Assembly (NCBI RefSeq): GCF_900143075.1 | Contig: NZ_FRCY01000002.1 | Location: forward strand, 434,001 to 498,000 | Length of the DNA: 64,000 nucleotides | Source: Cyclobacterium lianum | Lineage (GTDB): Bacteria; Bacteroidota; Bacteroidia; Cytophagales; Cyclobacteriaceae | Direction: 5' to 3' | Shown here: positions 47,101-55,821 of the stretch, piece by piece | Layout: each line of letters starts with the position of its first letter | Numbering within the stretch: position 1 is the stretch's first letter | Made by a program: the position numbers and the translations under genes | The notes under the pieces: generated by a model | Seen by the model: the letters and a program-made list of their open reading frames with translations, nothing else | The model's database searches: none | What the model was told of the DNA's origin: nothing

Positions 47101-47407
47101 TCAGTTTGTGGAAGCCGCCAGAGTGACGGCAGAAAAACTGATTGAAAAATACGAGCCGGAACAGCGCTTGGAAAACGCCTTCCAATTGAGTACCGGCAGG
47201 CAGCCAAACCCCAACGAAAAAGAGATTTTACAGCAGTTTTTTACCGAGGAGACCGAGCGGTTTTCCCAGGACAAAAACGAAGCACTGGCCTATTTGAGCA
47301 CGGGGAGCAATCCCCGTAAGACTGACCTGGATCCCGTTCAGGTCGCCGCACTGGCTACCGTGATCAATGGCATCATGAACACCAGTGACGGATACACCAT
47401 CAGATAA
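44156..47407 (+). CDS. Cytochrome c / DUF1549 / DUF1553 lipoprotein with a LamG-like domain
   Basis: This 1083-residue protein has a lipobox-like site (WVACG, Cys22). A planctomycete-type cytochrome c domain follows with heme motif CFACH (Cys55, Cys58, His59) and HAIVPGKPGKSELVRRIL. Next come a DUF1549 domain (about 150-360, including MEYARCH-like CARCHDHKYDPISQKDYY), a concanavalin/LamG-like insertion (about 445-630) and the DUF1553 domain (about 770-1030, with NRLWQMHFGNGLVKTSDDFG). Such proteins are abundant in Planctomycetes and found in marine Bacteroidota. Their enzymatic role in polysaccharide use is not settled. It heads an operon with DUF1501 and propeller genes. Confidence 0.9.
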   Translation: MKSLRFRKLLPLVIYSMGWVACGWETPERIQAEYKDLPEAIDFNYHVKPILSDKCFACHGPDAANQEADLRLDQEEFAFAALKSDAGSHAIVPGKPGKSELVRRILSDDRELLMPPPESNLNLSTEEIAILTKWIEQGAEYKPHWSFIPPEVVKLPSPETKGWARNEIDAFVAEKLQAADLQPASEASKEVLIRRLSFDLTGLPPSLEEIRQFVSDTSEGAYENLVDRLLASPAYGERMAADWMDVARYADSDGYLDDKHRDFSPYRDWVIEAFNQNMPYDQFITWQIAGDLIDNPSQESVLATAFNRLHKRNSEAGIVFEEYRAEYVADRTNTVGKAILGLSMECARCHDHKYDPISQKDYYEFSAYFNSTNELGTAVYGPGQVPGPSLLLTNDEQEQLLEYLDSQIRNTESKLNELAEKDRDAPQADPETLQADLKQLQTQGLVASYDFDQLTPQGNDGKTFKNSGWSGNSGPVLIREPDIAAGQRGKGIFINDFTTLSLPERVGWFDQTDPFSVSLSVFPDTVYKEAVLFTHCEDIRLGLKGYSLFLENNRLNFIMAYSWPTNALQVKTRDPIPVEEWSNISITYDGMGKAAGIGIYLNGEKVPVAVEADHIYKSILFEPDIHTYGFRGFVLGVRDKMKTFLNGGLDELKIYNRELSSLEVQFANNPEKAKKLIESATNAGDREMIREHLFKSGNVEAKKLRKSVQELRKQRASHTNDIPEIMVMGDLPEPRPTFILDRGLYSAPTEQVYPNVPEAVLPGESSRFPQNRLGLAQWLVDQKNPLTARVFVNRLWQMHFGNGLVKTSDDFGSQGSLPSHPELLDWLSVTFRESGWDIKKMHKLIVMSATYRQSSKTSPELQEKDPENELLARGPSFRMTAEMVRDNALAISGLLVPRIGGESAYPYQPEGLWDEISTKSWRYRYLQEPGDGLYRRSLYTIWKRTSGPPSMMIFDVGDRAECTVKRTQTSTPLQALVLLNDPQFVEAARVTAEKLIEKYEPEQRLENAFQLSTGRQPNPNEKEILQQFFTEETERFSQDKNEALAYLSTGSNPRKTDLDPVQVAALATVINGIMNTSDGYTIR

Positions 47408-47418
47408 ACGAAGAAAAA

Positions 47419-48873
47419 ATGAATCGACACGATCATACCGAATTTGGAGAAAGCAGAAGGGGATTCCTGAAAAAGGCCTCACTTGGATTTGGCTCCATCG
47501 CCCTTTCCAGTCTATTGGGGCAAACGGGAGCCTGGGGAGCAAACCTGGGCGACCCGGGACTTGGTGGCATTTTGAATGGCACGCATTTTCCCGCCAAAGC
47601 CAAGCGGGTAATCTATCTTTTCCAGTCCGGCGGACCCTCTCAGATCGAAACCTTTGATTACAAACCTTCACTGGCCAAGTGGCACGGGAAGGAAATTCCC
47701 CCTTCCGTACAGGGCAGCCAGCGAAATTCGGGCATGGTAGCAGACCAGTCCACCTTTCCGCTGGTCAAGTCCATTTATGATTTCAAGCAATACGGACAGT
47801 CAGGAGCCTGGGTAAGCGACTTATTTCCGTATACGGCACAGGTAGTGGACGAACTCTGCATCGTCAAGTCCATGATCACCGAAGCGATCAACCACGAACC
47901 GGCTGTGATGTTCATGCAGACAGGCTCCCAACTGAGCGGCAGGCCCTCCATCGGTTCCTGGCTGAGTTACGGACTGGGCAGCGACAACGAAAACCTGCCC
48001 AACTTTGTGGTACTGCTATCCAAGAGCTCGGGGGCCCAACCACTGAATTCCACCGCCTGGAGCAATGGATTCCTTCCTTCCCACCATCAGGGGATTCAAT
48101 TCCGTTCGGGTAAAGACCCGGTGTTGTACCTCAACAATCCCCACGGCGTACACGATCATGACCGAAGAAGGGCCCTCGATCATATCCGGCAGCTAAACGA
48201 GCAGCAATTTGATATCTGGCAGGACCCGGAAATCCAATCCAAAATCAGCCAGTACGAAATGGCCTACAAAATGCAAAACTCCGTTCCGGAAGCCGTGGAT
48301 ACGTCCAATGAACCGGATTATATCTACGAATTGTACGGAGAAGATGCCAAAATCCCGGGGACTTATGCTTCCAATTGCCTACAGGCCAGGCGGCTGGCCG
48401 AACGGGATGTAAAATTCATCCAGCTGTACCACATGGGTTGGGACCAGCACGGCAGTTTACCGGCAGGCATCAAAAGGCAGGCACTCAGCACCGATCAGGC
48501 CACGGCCGGACTCATCCAGGATCTCAAACAAAGGGGGCTGCTGGAGGATACCCTGGTGGTCTGGGGTGGAGAGTTTGGCCGCACCAGCTTCTCCCAGGGA
48601 AGGCTTACTGCCGACAATTATGGACGTGATCACCATCCGGGATGCTTTACCATGTGGATGGCAGGAGCCGGGGTAAAAAAAGGCATGGTCTATGGAGAAA
48701 CGGACGAATTCAGCTACAACGTAGCCCAAAATCCTGTCCATGTGCATGACTTCCAGGCCACGCTTCTTCATCTGATGGGTATTGACCACGAAAAACTTAC
48801 CTTCAAGCACCAGGGCAGGCGTTTCCGGCTGACCGATGTACATGGGCAGGTGGTAAAAGACCTTTTGGCCTGA
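47419..48873 (+). CDS. DUF1501 protein with Tat signal
   Basis: This 484-residue protein has a twin-arginine signal (ESRRGFLKKASLGFGSI, about 11-27). The body is of the DUF1501 type, related to the alkaline phosphatase/sulfatase fold: VIYLFQSGGPSQIETFDYKP near residue 65, DELCIVKSM, and near the end VVWGGEFGRTSFSQ with GRDHHPGCFTMWMAG. DUF1501 genes nearly always follow DUF1549/DUF1553 genes as here (11-base gap), and the two products are thought to act together. The reaction is unknown. Confidence 0.92.
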   Translation: MNRHDHTEFGESRRGFLKKASLGFGSIALSSLLGQTGAWGANLGDPGLGGILNGTHFPAKAKRVIYLFQSGGPSQIETFDYKPSLAKWHGKEIPPSVQGSQRNSGMVADQSTFPLVKSIYDFKQYGQSGAWVSDLFPYTAQVVDELCIVKSMITEAINHEPAVMFMQTGSQLSGRPSIGSWLSYGLGSDNENLPNFVVLLSKSSGAQPLNSTAWSNGFLPSHHQGIQFRSGKDPVLYLNNPHGVHDHDRRRALDHIRQLNEQQFDIWQDPEIQSKISQYEMAYKMQNSVPEAVDTSNEPDYIYELYGEDAKIPGTYASNCLQARRLAERDVKFIQLYHMGWDQHGSLPAGIKRQALSTDQATAGLIQDLKQRGLLEDTLVVWGGEFGRTSFSQGRLTADNYGRDHHPGCFTMWMAGAGVKKGMVYGETDEFSYNVAQNPVHVHDFQATLLHLMGIDHEKLTFKHQGRRFRLTDVHGQVVKDLLA

Positions 48874-48898
48874 GATAATCCCCAAACGGGCAAATGAC

Positions 48899-49966
48899 AT
48901 GAACCAAAGAAGAAAATTTCTGAAAAATACGGTTTTGACCGGAGGGGCACTGTCGGTCTCCGGCCTATCTGCTTTTTACATCAAACCGACTTCCCCAAAG
49001 CTGGAGGAAACAATCCTGGGTCATGGGGATTTCAGGTACAGGGTAGAGAAAGGCTGGGGGGACCTGGACCCGAAAAAACATCCTGTGAAAAATTGCCATG
49101 AGATGGTGATGGACAAAAAGGAAAGGCTACTGATGCTGACCGATCACCCCCAAAACAATGTTATTATATATAATACCTCCGGCAGGCTGCTGGGCTCCTG
49201 GACCCTTTCCTTTCCGGGTGCCCATGGGTTGAGCATCCATGATGAGGGAGATGCCGAATACCTGTATATTACCGATCCGGGTTTGGGCAAGGTGGTCAAG
49301 TGCAGCCTGGAAGGAAAAATCCTATTGGAATTGGAACATCCGGCCAAACTGGGGGCCTACGATGAAACATCAGCCTACCGGCCGACTGAAACCGCCGTAG
49401 GTCCCAATGGGGATATTTATGTGGCGGACGGCTACGGATCGCAGTTTATTTTACACTACGATGCCGAAGGTCAATTCATTAGAAAGTTTGGCGGGGACAG
49501 CTTTCTACAACCCAACAAATTCAAGCAGGCACATGGGGTAGCCATTGACTACAGGGATCCCAACAATCCTACCCTGCTGTGTACCGCTCGGATAAAAAAC
49601 TCCTTCAAACGTTTTTCACTTGACGGGGAGTACATCGAAGAATACTACCTGCCGGGTGCCTTTGTCAGCCGCCCGGTATTGGATGGTGACAACATCTATT
49701 CAGGCGTCTGCTTTGGCATGACGGAAGGCAATTATAACATGCAACTGAATAGGGGCTTTGTGACCATTCTGGATAAGGAAAACCGGGTGGTCTCCAATCC
49801 GGGAGGTACGGAGCCACAATTTGAAAATGGAAAATTGAAACTCATGCTACAGGAGCAACCGGTATTCAAGCACTGTCACGACGTCTGCCTGGACCGGGAC
49901 AAAAACCTGTATGTTTGCCAGTGGAATGCCGATGGGGTGTATCCGTATAAATTGCACCGGGTTTAA
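48899..49966 (+). CDS. NHL-type beta-propeller protein with Tat-like signal
   Basis: This 355-residue protein has an RRKFLKN signal of the Tat type at the N-terminus. The rest is an NHL-like propeller: GPNGDIYVADGYGSQFILHY near residue 165, HGVAIDYRDPN and HDVCLDRDKNLYVCQWNADG at the end. It is translated 25 bases after the DUF1501 gene and so belongs to the same operon. Similar propellers near DUF1501/DUF1553 genes probably bind the same substrate. No catalytic site is apparent. Confidence 0.82.
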   Translation: MNQRRKFLKNTVLTGGALSVSGLSAFYIKPTSPKLEETILGHGDFRYRVEKGWGDLDPKKHPVKNCHEMVMDKKERLLMLTDHPQNNVIIYNTSGRLLGSWTLSFPGAHGLSIHDEGDAEYLYITDPGLGKVVKCSLEGKILLELEHPAKLGAYDETSAYRPTETAVGPNGDIYVADGYGSQFILHYDAEGQFIRKFGGDSFLQPNKFKQAHGVAIDYRDPNNPTLLCTARIKNSFKRFSLDGEYIEEYYLPGAFVSRPVLDGDNIYSGVCFGMTEGNYNMQLNRGFVTILDKENRVVSNPGGTEPQFENGKLKLMLQEQPVFKHCHDVCLDRDKNLYVCQWNADGVYPYKLHRV

Positions 49967-50737
49967 CTTATTACCCTTTGTCCCCTGCACAGCCTTAACT
50001 TGGCAATTACAGATTACCATTAGGAACCGGTGGGGATTTGATACGGAGTCCAGGGTGCCTGAGCCTGTCGAAGGCATGATGTAATGTTAATAGGATAGTG
50101 GTTGGTTAGGCGTTCAGTTAAGCTGCGAGGAACTTCCATGAATTGGATGGGGTGTTTGAGTAATTCTAATTCTTGCTTGAACGAAGAGGTTATAAAAGAT
50201 GTTCTTGCTCCGGTTTTATATTACGTTTGCTTTTTTCCGAAATTCGTTTCGCTCTTAATATATTGCTTTCATTTACCGTTTCGATCCTTTAATTATTTTC
50301 CTGAATTCGATCAAAAAAATAATTTTGAAACTAATTTTTTCAAATAAATTTGCGATTTCAAGTTTTAACTAAAAGGTTAGGAATTAGATAATAAAATCCA
50401 GGTACTGGCGCAAATTTGTGAAAAATTGCTTTCTATTTCTTTGTCAGAAAAGTCTGCAGATCATGGATTGTCCTCTTGCTGTTTCCTGGGAATTCCGGGA
50501 ATAAGAGTTTAGGATAAAATGAACGGTCTTGCACAAATTTATCGATAGTCAGTCAGTTTTTGAATAAAATATTTGTGTGATAAAATTATTCAACCCCTTG
50601 AATCGGAGTCGAAAATAGTTCTACTCGAGGATTTCATGCAGCATTATTTTGATGTTTTCAAGGAACTACTTATAATTTAATCTCAAATTGTAGCACTTTT
50701 AACAGACATACCATCCTATAAATAAACAACATCGAGT
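49967..50737. other. Long intergenic stretch, no clear gene
   Basis: These 770 bases are AT-rich in the second half. GCCTGAGCCTGTCGAAGGC (50057-50075) is a small palindromic motif also seen in reverse at 39652-39667. An open frame of 81 codons at 50102-50347 has no recognisable features and atypical composition, so I do not call it a gene. Confidence 0.55.
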
Positions 50738-51235
50738 ATGGAACATCTTTTAAGCGTAAATCACATCTATTTTAATCTAATAACAAAGTTGCTTCTTTCC
50801 TATTTGCCTGTGCTATTATTTCTGGGGTGCAGTCTGAATGAACCTGATCCCAATTGCAACATAACGGAACCTGTTCCATTTGAAGCACTTGAAATGGACG
50901 ATGTTCGCTGCATGCTTCAAAATATAGATGAAAATGAAGAGGAAACTTCTCTGATTATCGAAAATCGGGATGATTTTGAAAACTTCATAAGCTGCAATGG
51001 AGAAATTACTGAAATTGACTTTGAGGATTTCTTTATTTTGGCGGGGAGGACTTCGCTTCCCGTCTGTGGCAGATTAAAAAATCAGGAGGTATCCCTGAAC
51101 TGTGGTAAAATTGGATATCACATTGAAATTGGAAAATTGGTTTGTCACAAACCGACTGATGTATTTTATTTTGCCGTCATCCCAATTGCGTATAGGGAGT
51201 TTCCCATTGAATTTAGGATAACCAAAAATGAATAG
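50738..51235 (+). CDS. Small lipoprotein of unknown function
   Basis: This 165-residue protein has a hydrophobic N-terminus and lipobox (LFLGCS, Cys about residue 31). The mature part contains five further cysteines (PNCNI, VRCML, ISCNG, LPVCG, LNCGK, LVCHK region), which suggests disulfide bonds in the periplasm. I know no family for it. It stands alone after the long AT-rich gap. The conserved-looking acidic middle has no enzyme motif. Confidence 0.65.
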   Translation: MEHLLSVNHIYFNLITKLLLSYLPVLLFLGCSLNEPDPNCNITEPVPFEALEMDDVRCMLQNIDENEEETSLIIENRDDFENFISCNGEITEIDFEDFFILAGRTSLPVCGRLKNQEVSLNCGKIGYHIEIGKLVCHKPTDVFYFAVIPIAYREFPIEFRITKNE

Positions 51236-51462
51236 CCATAAAAAAATTTTACTTATTTAGTCAGATAGGGGGATTAGCAATCCCTAGAATTGGCTTGGTT
51301 TCGGAATGCGGAAACGAACCCTTTTCCAGATGAAGTAATGATTAGGAGATTCGTGCTGTTCGGTAGTTATTATGCCGGGTCCTCAATATCCGTTCGGTGT
51401 CTCTGGCGGAAGTGCCCAATTCTTTTTATCTTTAGATACAGTTCTTAATTGGTATAGCAATT

Positions 51463-52065
51463 ATGGAAAAACCCCAAGATAAGGTCAAAGAACCCATTGT
51501 CGGTTATGGACACTATTCCTATGCGGATTACCTCTCCTGGCAGTTGGATGAGATGGTGGAGCTGATCCGGGGAAAGGTATTCCGACACGCGGCCGCCGCC
51601 CCCAGGCGGATTCACCAAGAAGTCTCGATGATATTGGCCAACAGGTTTTATGAATTTTTGAAAGAAAAAACTTGCAAAGTATATCCGGCACCCTTCGATG
51701 TGCGGCTTCCCTTAGCATCAAGGCGACATGAGGATATTGACACCGTCGTGCAGCCGGATCTTTGCGTGGTTTGTGACCCGAAAAAGCTGGATGAGCTGGG
51801 CTGTGTGGGTGCCCCGGACCTGATCGTGGAGATCCTCTCTCCCGGGAACAATAAAAAGGAACTGCAACTGAAATATGAAGTGTACGAGGCATCCGGTGTA
51901 AACGAATACTGGCTGGTGCATCCAGATGAGCGCACCTTGTTGATCTATACGCTGGAGGGTGGGAAATACCGCCCCTCACGGATATTTACTTTTGGTGATC
52001 GGGTAAGGTCGCAGGCTCTTCCTGGTTTTGAATTGGATCTGGATGAGGTGTTTGGGGAGTTGTAA
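51463..52065 (+). CDS. Uma2 family endonuclease-like protein, copy 1
   Basis: This 200-residue protein has the PD-(D/E)xK-like core of Uma2: VVQPDLCVVCD (about 105-115), DLIVEILSPGNNKKELQLKY (about 128-147) and VNEYWLVHPDERTLLIYTLEG. Uma2 proteins are restriction-endonuclease-like and common in cyanobacteria and Bacteroidota; their biological role is unknown. A second copy at 55822 shares most residues and also the 40 bases upstream. A TATCTTTA box in that shared leader may be the -7 element. Confidence 0.9.
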   Translation: MEKPQDKVKEPIVGYGHYSYADYLSWQLDEMVELIRGKVFRHAAAAPRRIHQEVSMILANRFYEFLKEKTCKVYPAPFDVRLPLASRRHEDIDTVVQPDLCVVCDPKKLDELGCVGAPDLIVEILSPGNNKKELQLKYEVYEASGVNEYWLVHPDERTLLIYTLEGGKYRPSRIFTFGDRVRSQALPGFELDLDEVFGEL

Positions 52066-52182
52066 GTTCAGGTTAGACAGTTTTATTCAGTTATAATAAA
52101 TGGGAGAACTTCTAAACCACCCTGATCCCGAGCAAAGGCAACCTAATCGTATATTTGTCACCGATTATTGACAATTATTGAT

Positions 52183-52212
52183 TACTTTTGTCATGTTTAG
52201 ATGACAAAAGTA
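52183..52212 (+). promoter_or_regulatory. Perfect 12-bp inverted repeat overlapping the start of the ATPase gene
   Basis: TACTTTTGTCAT (52183-52194) and ATGACAAAAGTA (52201-52212) are perfect complements with a 6-base spacer. The left arm also holds TACTTTTG, a match to the -7 box TAnnTTTG, and the right arm ends on the A of the ATG. The arrangement suits autoregulation, or a hairpin at the start of the mRNA. Confidence 0.65.
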
Positions 52213-53408
52213 TGGACAGTTTGTATATTTTTCATGACAATCTAATCAAGCAGATAGATGATGCCTTCTTTCGTTTTCTGATACATACCATTAATTGGGA
52301 GCAACGGATGCTTGCCATTAAAGGCCCCCGTGGCACCGGGAAAACCACCTTGATGTTGCAATATATCCGTTACCATCTGAAACAACCTCGCGAAAAGGTT
52401 TTGTACGTGACTGCGGACCATTATTGGTTTTACACACACAACCTGGTAGAAACAGCGGATGAATTCTATAAAAATGGAGGCAGGTTCTTATTTATTGATG
52501 AGGTACATAAATATCCAAATTGGTCCAGGGAATTAAAGAATATTTACGATGGGTATCCGGATTTAAGGGTTGTTTTTTCCTCTTCTTCTGCACTGGATAT
52601 TTACAGGGGCGAGGCTGATTTAAGTCGACGGGTGATCTCCTATGATTTGCCGGGTTTATCATTTCGGGAATTTTTAAATTTGGAGGCAAACCTGGAAATT
52701 TCGGCAATCCCCTGGAATGATCTGATAAGCAGACCGAATGAACTTGCCAGGGATATTGTCAATGATATACAGCCATTGCCTTTTTTTAAGCAATACCTAC
52801 GGCATGGCTATTTCCCCTACTTTAAAGAGAGTATCCCAGAAGAACTCCCCGTACGATTAAACCAGACCATAAATACCGTGATGGAGACAGATTTGGCATT
52901 TATACAAGGATATAGCCATGGGACAGCATTCAAAATTAAAAAACTTTTAGGGGTACTGGCCGAGTCAGTTCCGTTCAAACCCAATATCTCTGCATTGGCC
53001 AGGAAGTTAGATGTAAGCAGAGAAACCGTTTACGCATGGTTTGTCCACCTGGAAAAAGCCCGCATGCTAAATCTGCTCTTATCCAAAGGGAAAGGGATCT
53101 CCACCTTACAAAAGCCAGAAAAGGTTTATCTGGAAAACACCAATTTGGCTTTTGCCATGAAAACCCATCCTGACCTTGGAGCGATTAGAGAAACATTTTT
53201 GCTTAACCAGTTAATCAATGCAAAACAATCCGTCACCTTGCCCAGCTCAGGTGATTTTTATGTCTCCGATATGTATATTGAAGTAGGGGGTAAAAATAAA
53301 AAAGCCAGCCAGGTGAAAACAGAAGCGGCATTCCTGGTTGCTGCGGATGATATAGAAATTGGCTTTGGCACGAAGGTTCCTTTATGGCTTTTTGGTTTTC
53401 TATATTAA
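52212..53408 (+). CDS. AAA ATPase with DUF4143 domain
   Basis: This 398-residue protein has Walker A GPRGTGKTTLML (about 39-50), Walker B RFLFIDEVHKYP (about 88-99) and sensor region VVFSSSSALDIYRGEADLSRR. A winged helix follows (NISALARKLDVSRETVYAWFVHLE, in part), and the DUF4143 nuclease-like end has YIEVGGKNKKASQV. The family is common in mobile or accessory islands, with unknown cellular role. An upstream TTG at 52188 would lie inside the palindrome, so I prefer the ATG at 52212. Confidence 0.9.
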   Translation: MDSLYIFHDNLIKQIDDAFFRFLIHTINWEQRMLAIKGPRGTGKTTLMLQYIRYHLKQPREKVLYVTADHYWFYTHNLVETADEFYKNGGRFLFIDEVHKYPNWSRELKNIYDGYPDLRVVFSSSSALDIYRGEADLSRRVISYDLPGLSFREFLNLEANLEISAIPWNDLISRPNELARDIVNDIQPLPFFKQYLRHGYFPYFKESIPEELPVRLNQTINTVMETDLAFIQGYSHGTAFKIKKLLGVLAESVPFKPNISALARKLDVSRETVYAWFVHLEKARMLNLLLSKGKGISTLQKPEKVYLENTNLAFAMKTHPDLGAIRETFLLNQLINAKQSVTLPSSGDFYVSDMYIEVGGKNKKASQVKTEAAFLVAADDIEIGFGTKVPLWLFGFLY

Positions 53409-53808
53409 AACACATATCACGACTACTGCTCCGGGAATTGGGGGCTTATTTTCATTCTCATTTCGCCTATTCAAATCCAGTTTAATGTTTGCTTTTGGTG
53501 ATCCGCATTCCCCGAATGCATGGTTTACATCTATGCTTTCCCGGTTCAATGGTAATAACCGGTTTGTAGGCTATCATTGCTCAAATCTTTTGTGGAAAAT
53601 ACAGCATTTGAAACGCTAAATCTGTATCCGACAGACCTGTCAATTCAGCTATTTGTATTTTCGATTTGTATATTCAAATTTACTTAAAATCTTAACCTCA
53701 GAATAGGCAATAGACCTTATGCTATCCAAAGGAATCATTACGAATCCTATTGCATCATCTGGGTTTTATGGTATAATTGCGATCAAAACGCCTAATAATC
53801 CACCCAAA
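53409..53808. other. Intergenic stretch, nothing recognised
   Basis: The 400 bases between the ATPase and DUF6786-like genes contain only short frames without recognisable products. No strong hairpin is seen. Confidence 0.5.
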
Positions 53809-55047
53809 ATGAACAACTCCCGCCTAATTTTAGCTTTTCTCAGCATTTTAATCTTAACAAATGCTTGCTCAGCGCGTAAAAAAAGCAATCAAAACTCAGA
53901 AGATCGCCCAACCAATTTCTTTCAGGATAAAACGTTTTTGGAAAAATACGATCCACAACTTATCGAGCTGAGTACGGAAGACCAACAGGCCAAAGTCCTG
54001 GTATCCCCCAAATACCAGGGCAAGGTTTTCACCTCCACCGCTGCAGGGGACGATGGAGAAAGCTTTGGCTGGATAAACTACGAGGCATTTGACGGCCCCC
54101 TGGACAAGCACATGAATGCCTATGGTGGCGAAAGCCGCCTGTGGCTGGGACCGGAAGGAAATACCTTCTCTTTATTCTTTGAACCAGGCAAAAAAATGGA
54201 ATTCGAAAACTGGCACACCCCGGCAGCCATCGACCACGAAGCCTGGGAAAAAATCGAGGCGGGTCCCAGGGACGTATCCATGGTCAAATCCACATCGATT
54301 ACCAACTATCAGGGCACCGAGTTTGCATTGATGATACAGCGGACCGTTACCCTTCTGGAAAAGGAAGGAATTTTAGCAAACACCGGATTGACCGCCGACA
54401 TCTCCTCCATCAGGATGGTAGGATATGAAACCATCAATTCCATTCAAAATACCGGAGATTTTCCATGGACCTGCAAAACCGGAGCTCCCTGCATCTGGGT
54501 ATTGGACATGTTCAAACCCAGCCCGGAAACCACCATCGTGCTTCCACTTCAAGCAAGCGAAACAAACGAAGGCCTCACCACCAACTATTTCGGAACGATT
54601 CCGCAGGAAAGAATCGCCATTACGGACAACTACCTGTTCTTAAAAGCCGATGGGCAAAGCAGAGGGAAGGTGGGAGTTTCTCCCGACCGAGCCCTTCCCA
54701 TGGCCGCCAGCTACGATCCCCTCCAGAAGGTATTGACCATTTCTACGTTCGATATTAAGTCGGAATTGCCCTACCTCAATCAAGAGTGGAACACCGAAAC
54801 CGATCCTTTTAAAGGCGATGCCGTCAACGCGTATAACGATGGCCCATTGGGGGATGGAAGCCAGATGGGTCCGTTTTATGAATTGGAGAGCGTTTCTCCA
54901 GCAGCCTTTCTTTCTCCGGGAGAAAGCATGGCACATTTCCACCACGTATACCACTTTACCGGAGACGAAAGCACACTGGGTAAAATCGCCCGGCAGTTAT
55001 TGGGGATTTCCATCGCTGAGATAAATGAGGTGTTTAATCCGCAATAG
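53809..55047 (+). CDS. DUF6786-like lipoprotein (galactose-mutarotase-like fold possible)
   Basis: This 412-residue protein has a signal and lipobox (LTNACS, Cys about residue 19). The body includes FGWINYEAFDGPL, MNAYGGESRLWLGPEGNTFSLFFEPG (in parts) and MGPFYELESVSPAAFLSPGES near the end. I place it tentatively with DUF6786, which resembles aldose-epimerase-like beta-sandwich proteins (ELES is typical there). I chose the ATG at 53809, since the upstream extension has no signal function. It is convergent with the small lipoprotein gene at 55126. Confidence 0.65.
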   Translation: MNNSRLILAFLSILILTNACSARKKSNQNSEDRPTNFFQDKTFLEKYDPQLIELSTEDQQAKVLVSPKYQGKVFTSTAAGDDGESFGWINYEAFDGPLDKHMNAYGGESRLWLGPEGNTFSLFFEPGKKMEFENWHTPAAIDHEAWEKIEAGPRDVSMVKSTSITNYQGTEFALMIQRTVTLLEKEGILANTGLTADISSIRMVGYETINSIQNTGDFPWTCKTGAPCIWVLDMFKPSPETTIVLPLQASETNEGLTTNYFGTIPQERIAITDNYLFLKADGQSRGKVGVSPDRALPMAASYDPLQKVLTISTFDIKSELPYLNQEWNTETDPFKGDAVNAYNDGPLGDGSQMGPFYELESVSPAAFLSPGESMAHFHHVYHFTGDESTLGKIARQLLGISIAEINEVFNPQ

Positions 55048-55125
55048 GCAATTCATTACAAGCTGATCCACCCTGTAGCAAAAATTCATCCTTACAGGTG
55101 ACCTATTCAGGTCTTCGATCCGAGC

Positions 55126-55572
55126 TCAATGGATTTTTTCTGCCTTCAAGACTATATATTCGGGATCCAGATAGGGCAATATACGCCCTGGAAAATAACC
55201 AAAACAATGGTATCGTGAACCAATGTTTTCCTGAGATTTCTGATAGGAAAATCTCATTTTGAACCTATCACGAGGCTCATCTGGCAGAAAACTGTGCCAT
55301 TCCAATGGAACATCAAACATGTCGGTTGGTACTCCAAACAGCATTATGGTATCGGGGTTTGCACCTATGGTTGCCACCAGGTAACCTTTGCCTTCTCCTT
55401 TACTGGTCATTACTGTAGCATTACCTACGCAGGGGTGGTGGCCGATCAGGTACCCTTCGGCCTGAAAGACGGGTGTTTCATCATTGTCCTGGCATCCGCT
55501 AATAATCGGTAATAGAAATAGCATGACTAGCCAAATCAACCAATTGCCTGTGAAATATGCTTCTTTCTCCAT
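55126..55572 (-). CDS. Small lipoprotein of unknown function
   Basis: This 148-residue protein has a hydrophobic N-terminus with lipobox (PIISGCQ, Cys about residue 27). The mature part is short and beta-rich, with GYLIGHHPCVGNATVMTS near residue 42. I recognise no family, though single-domain envelope proteins of this kind are common in the phylum. It is convergent with the DUF6786-like gene (78-base gap). Confidence 0.65.
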   Translation of the reverse strand: MEKEAYFTGNWLIWLVMLFLLPIISGCQDNDETPVFQAEGYLIGHHPCVGNATVMTSKGEGKGYLVATIGANPDTIMLFGVPTDMFDVPLEWHSFLPDEPRDRFKMRFSYQKSQENIGSRYHCFGYFPGRILPYLDPEYIVLKAEKIH

Positions 55573-55821
55573 CCTAATTAACTGTTAACCACTTTCTAAT
55601 GAAAAAAACTACATTTAAATGAATAGTTTAAATTTTCGTTTTCCAATTTTTCTCGTCTTCTTATTTTAAGACGAAAAAAGCCTGCAAAACGCTACACGAA
55701 TAAGAACACCAGGGACCAAACGGGCTGTCCGGTGGTTACAATTCCGCGTCCGGATTATCAGTTTTGTACCTCTGGCGGAATTGCTCAATTCTTTTTATCT
55801 TTAGAAATAGATCCACCAATC

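Noticed and set aside
50102-50347. 81-codon open frame in the long gap
   Set aside because: No signal, motif or ribosome-binding context was seen.
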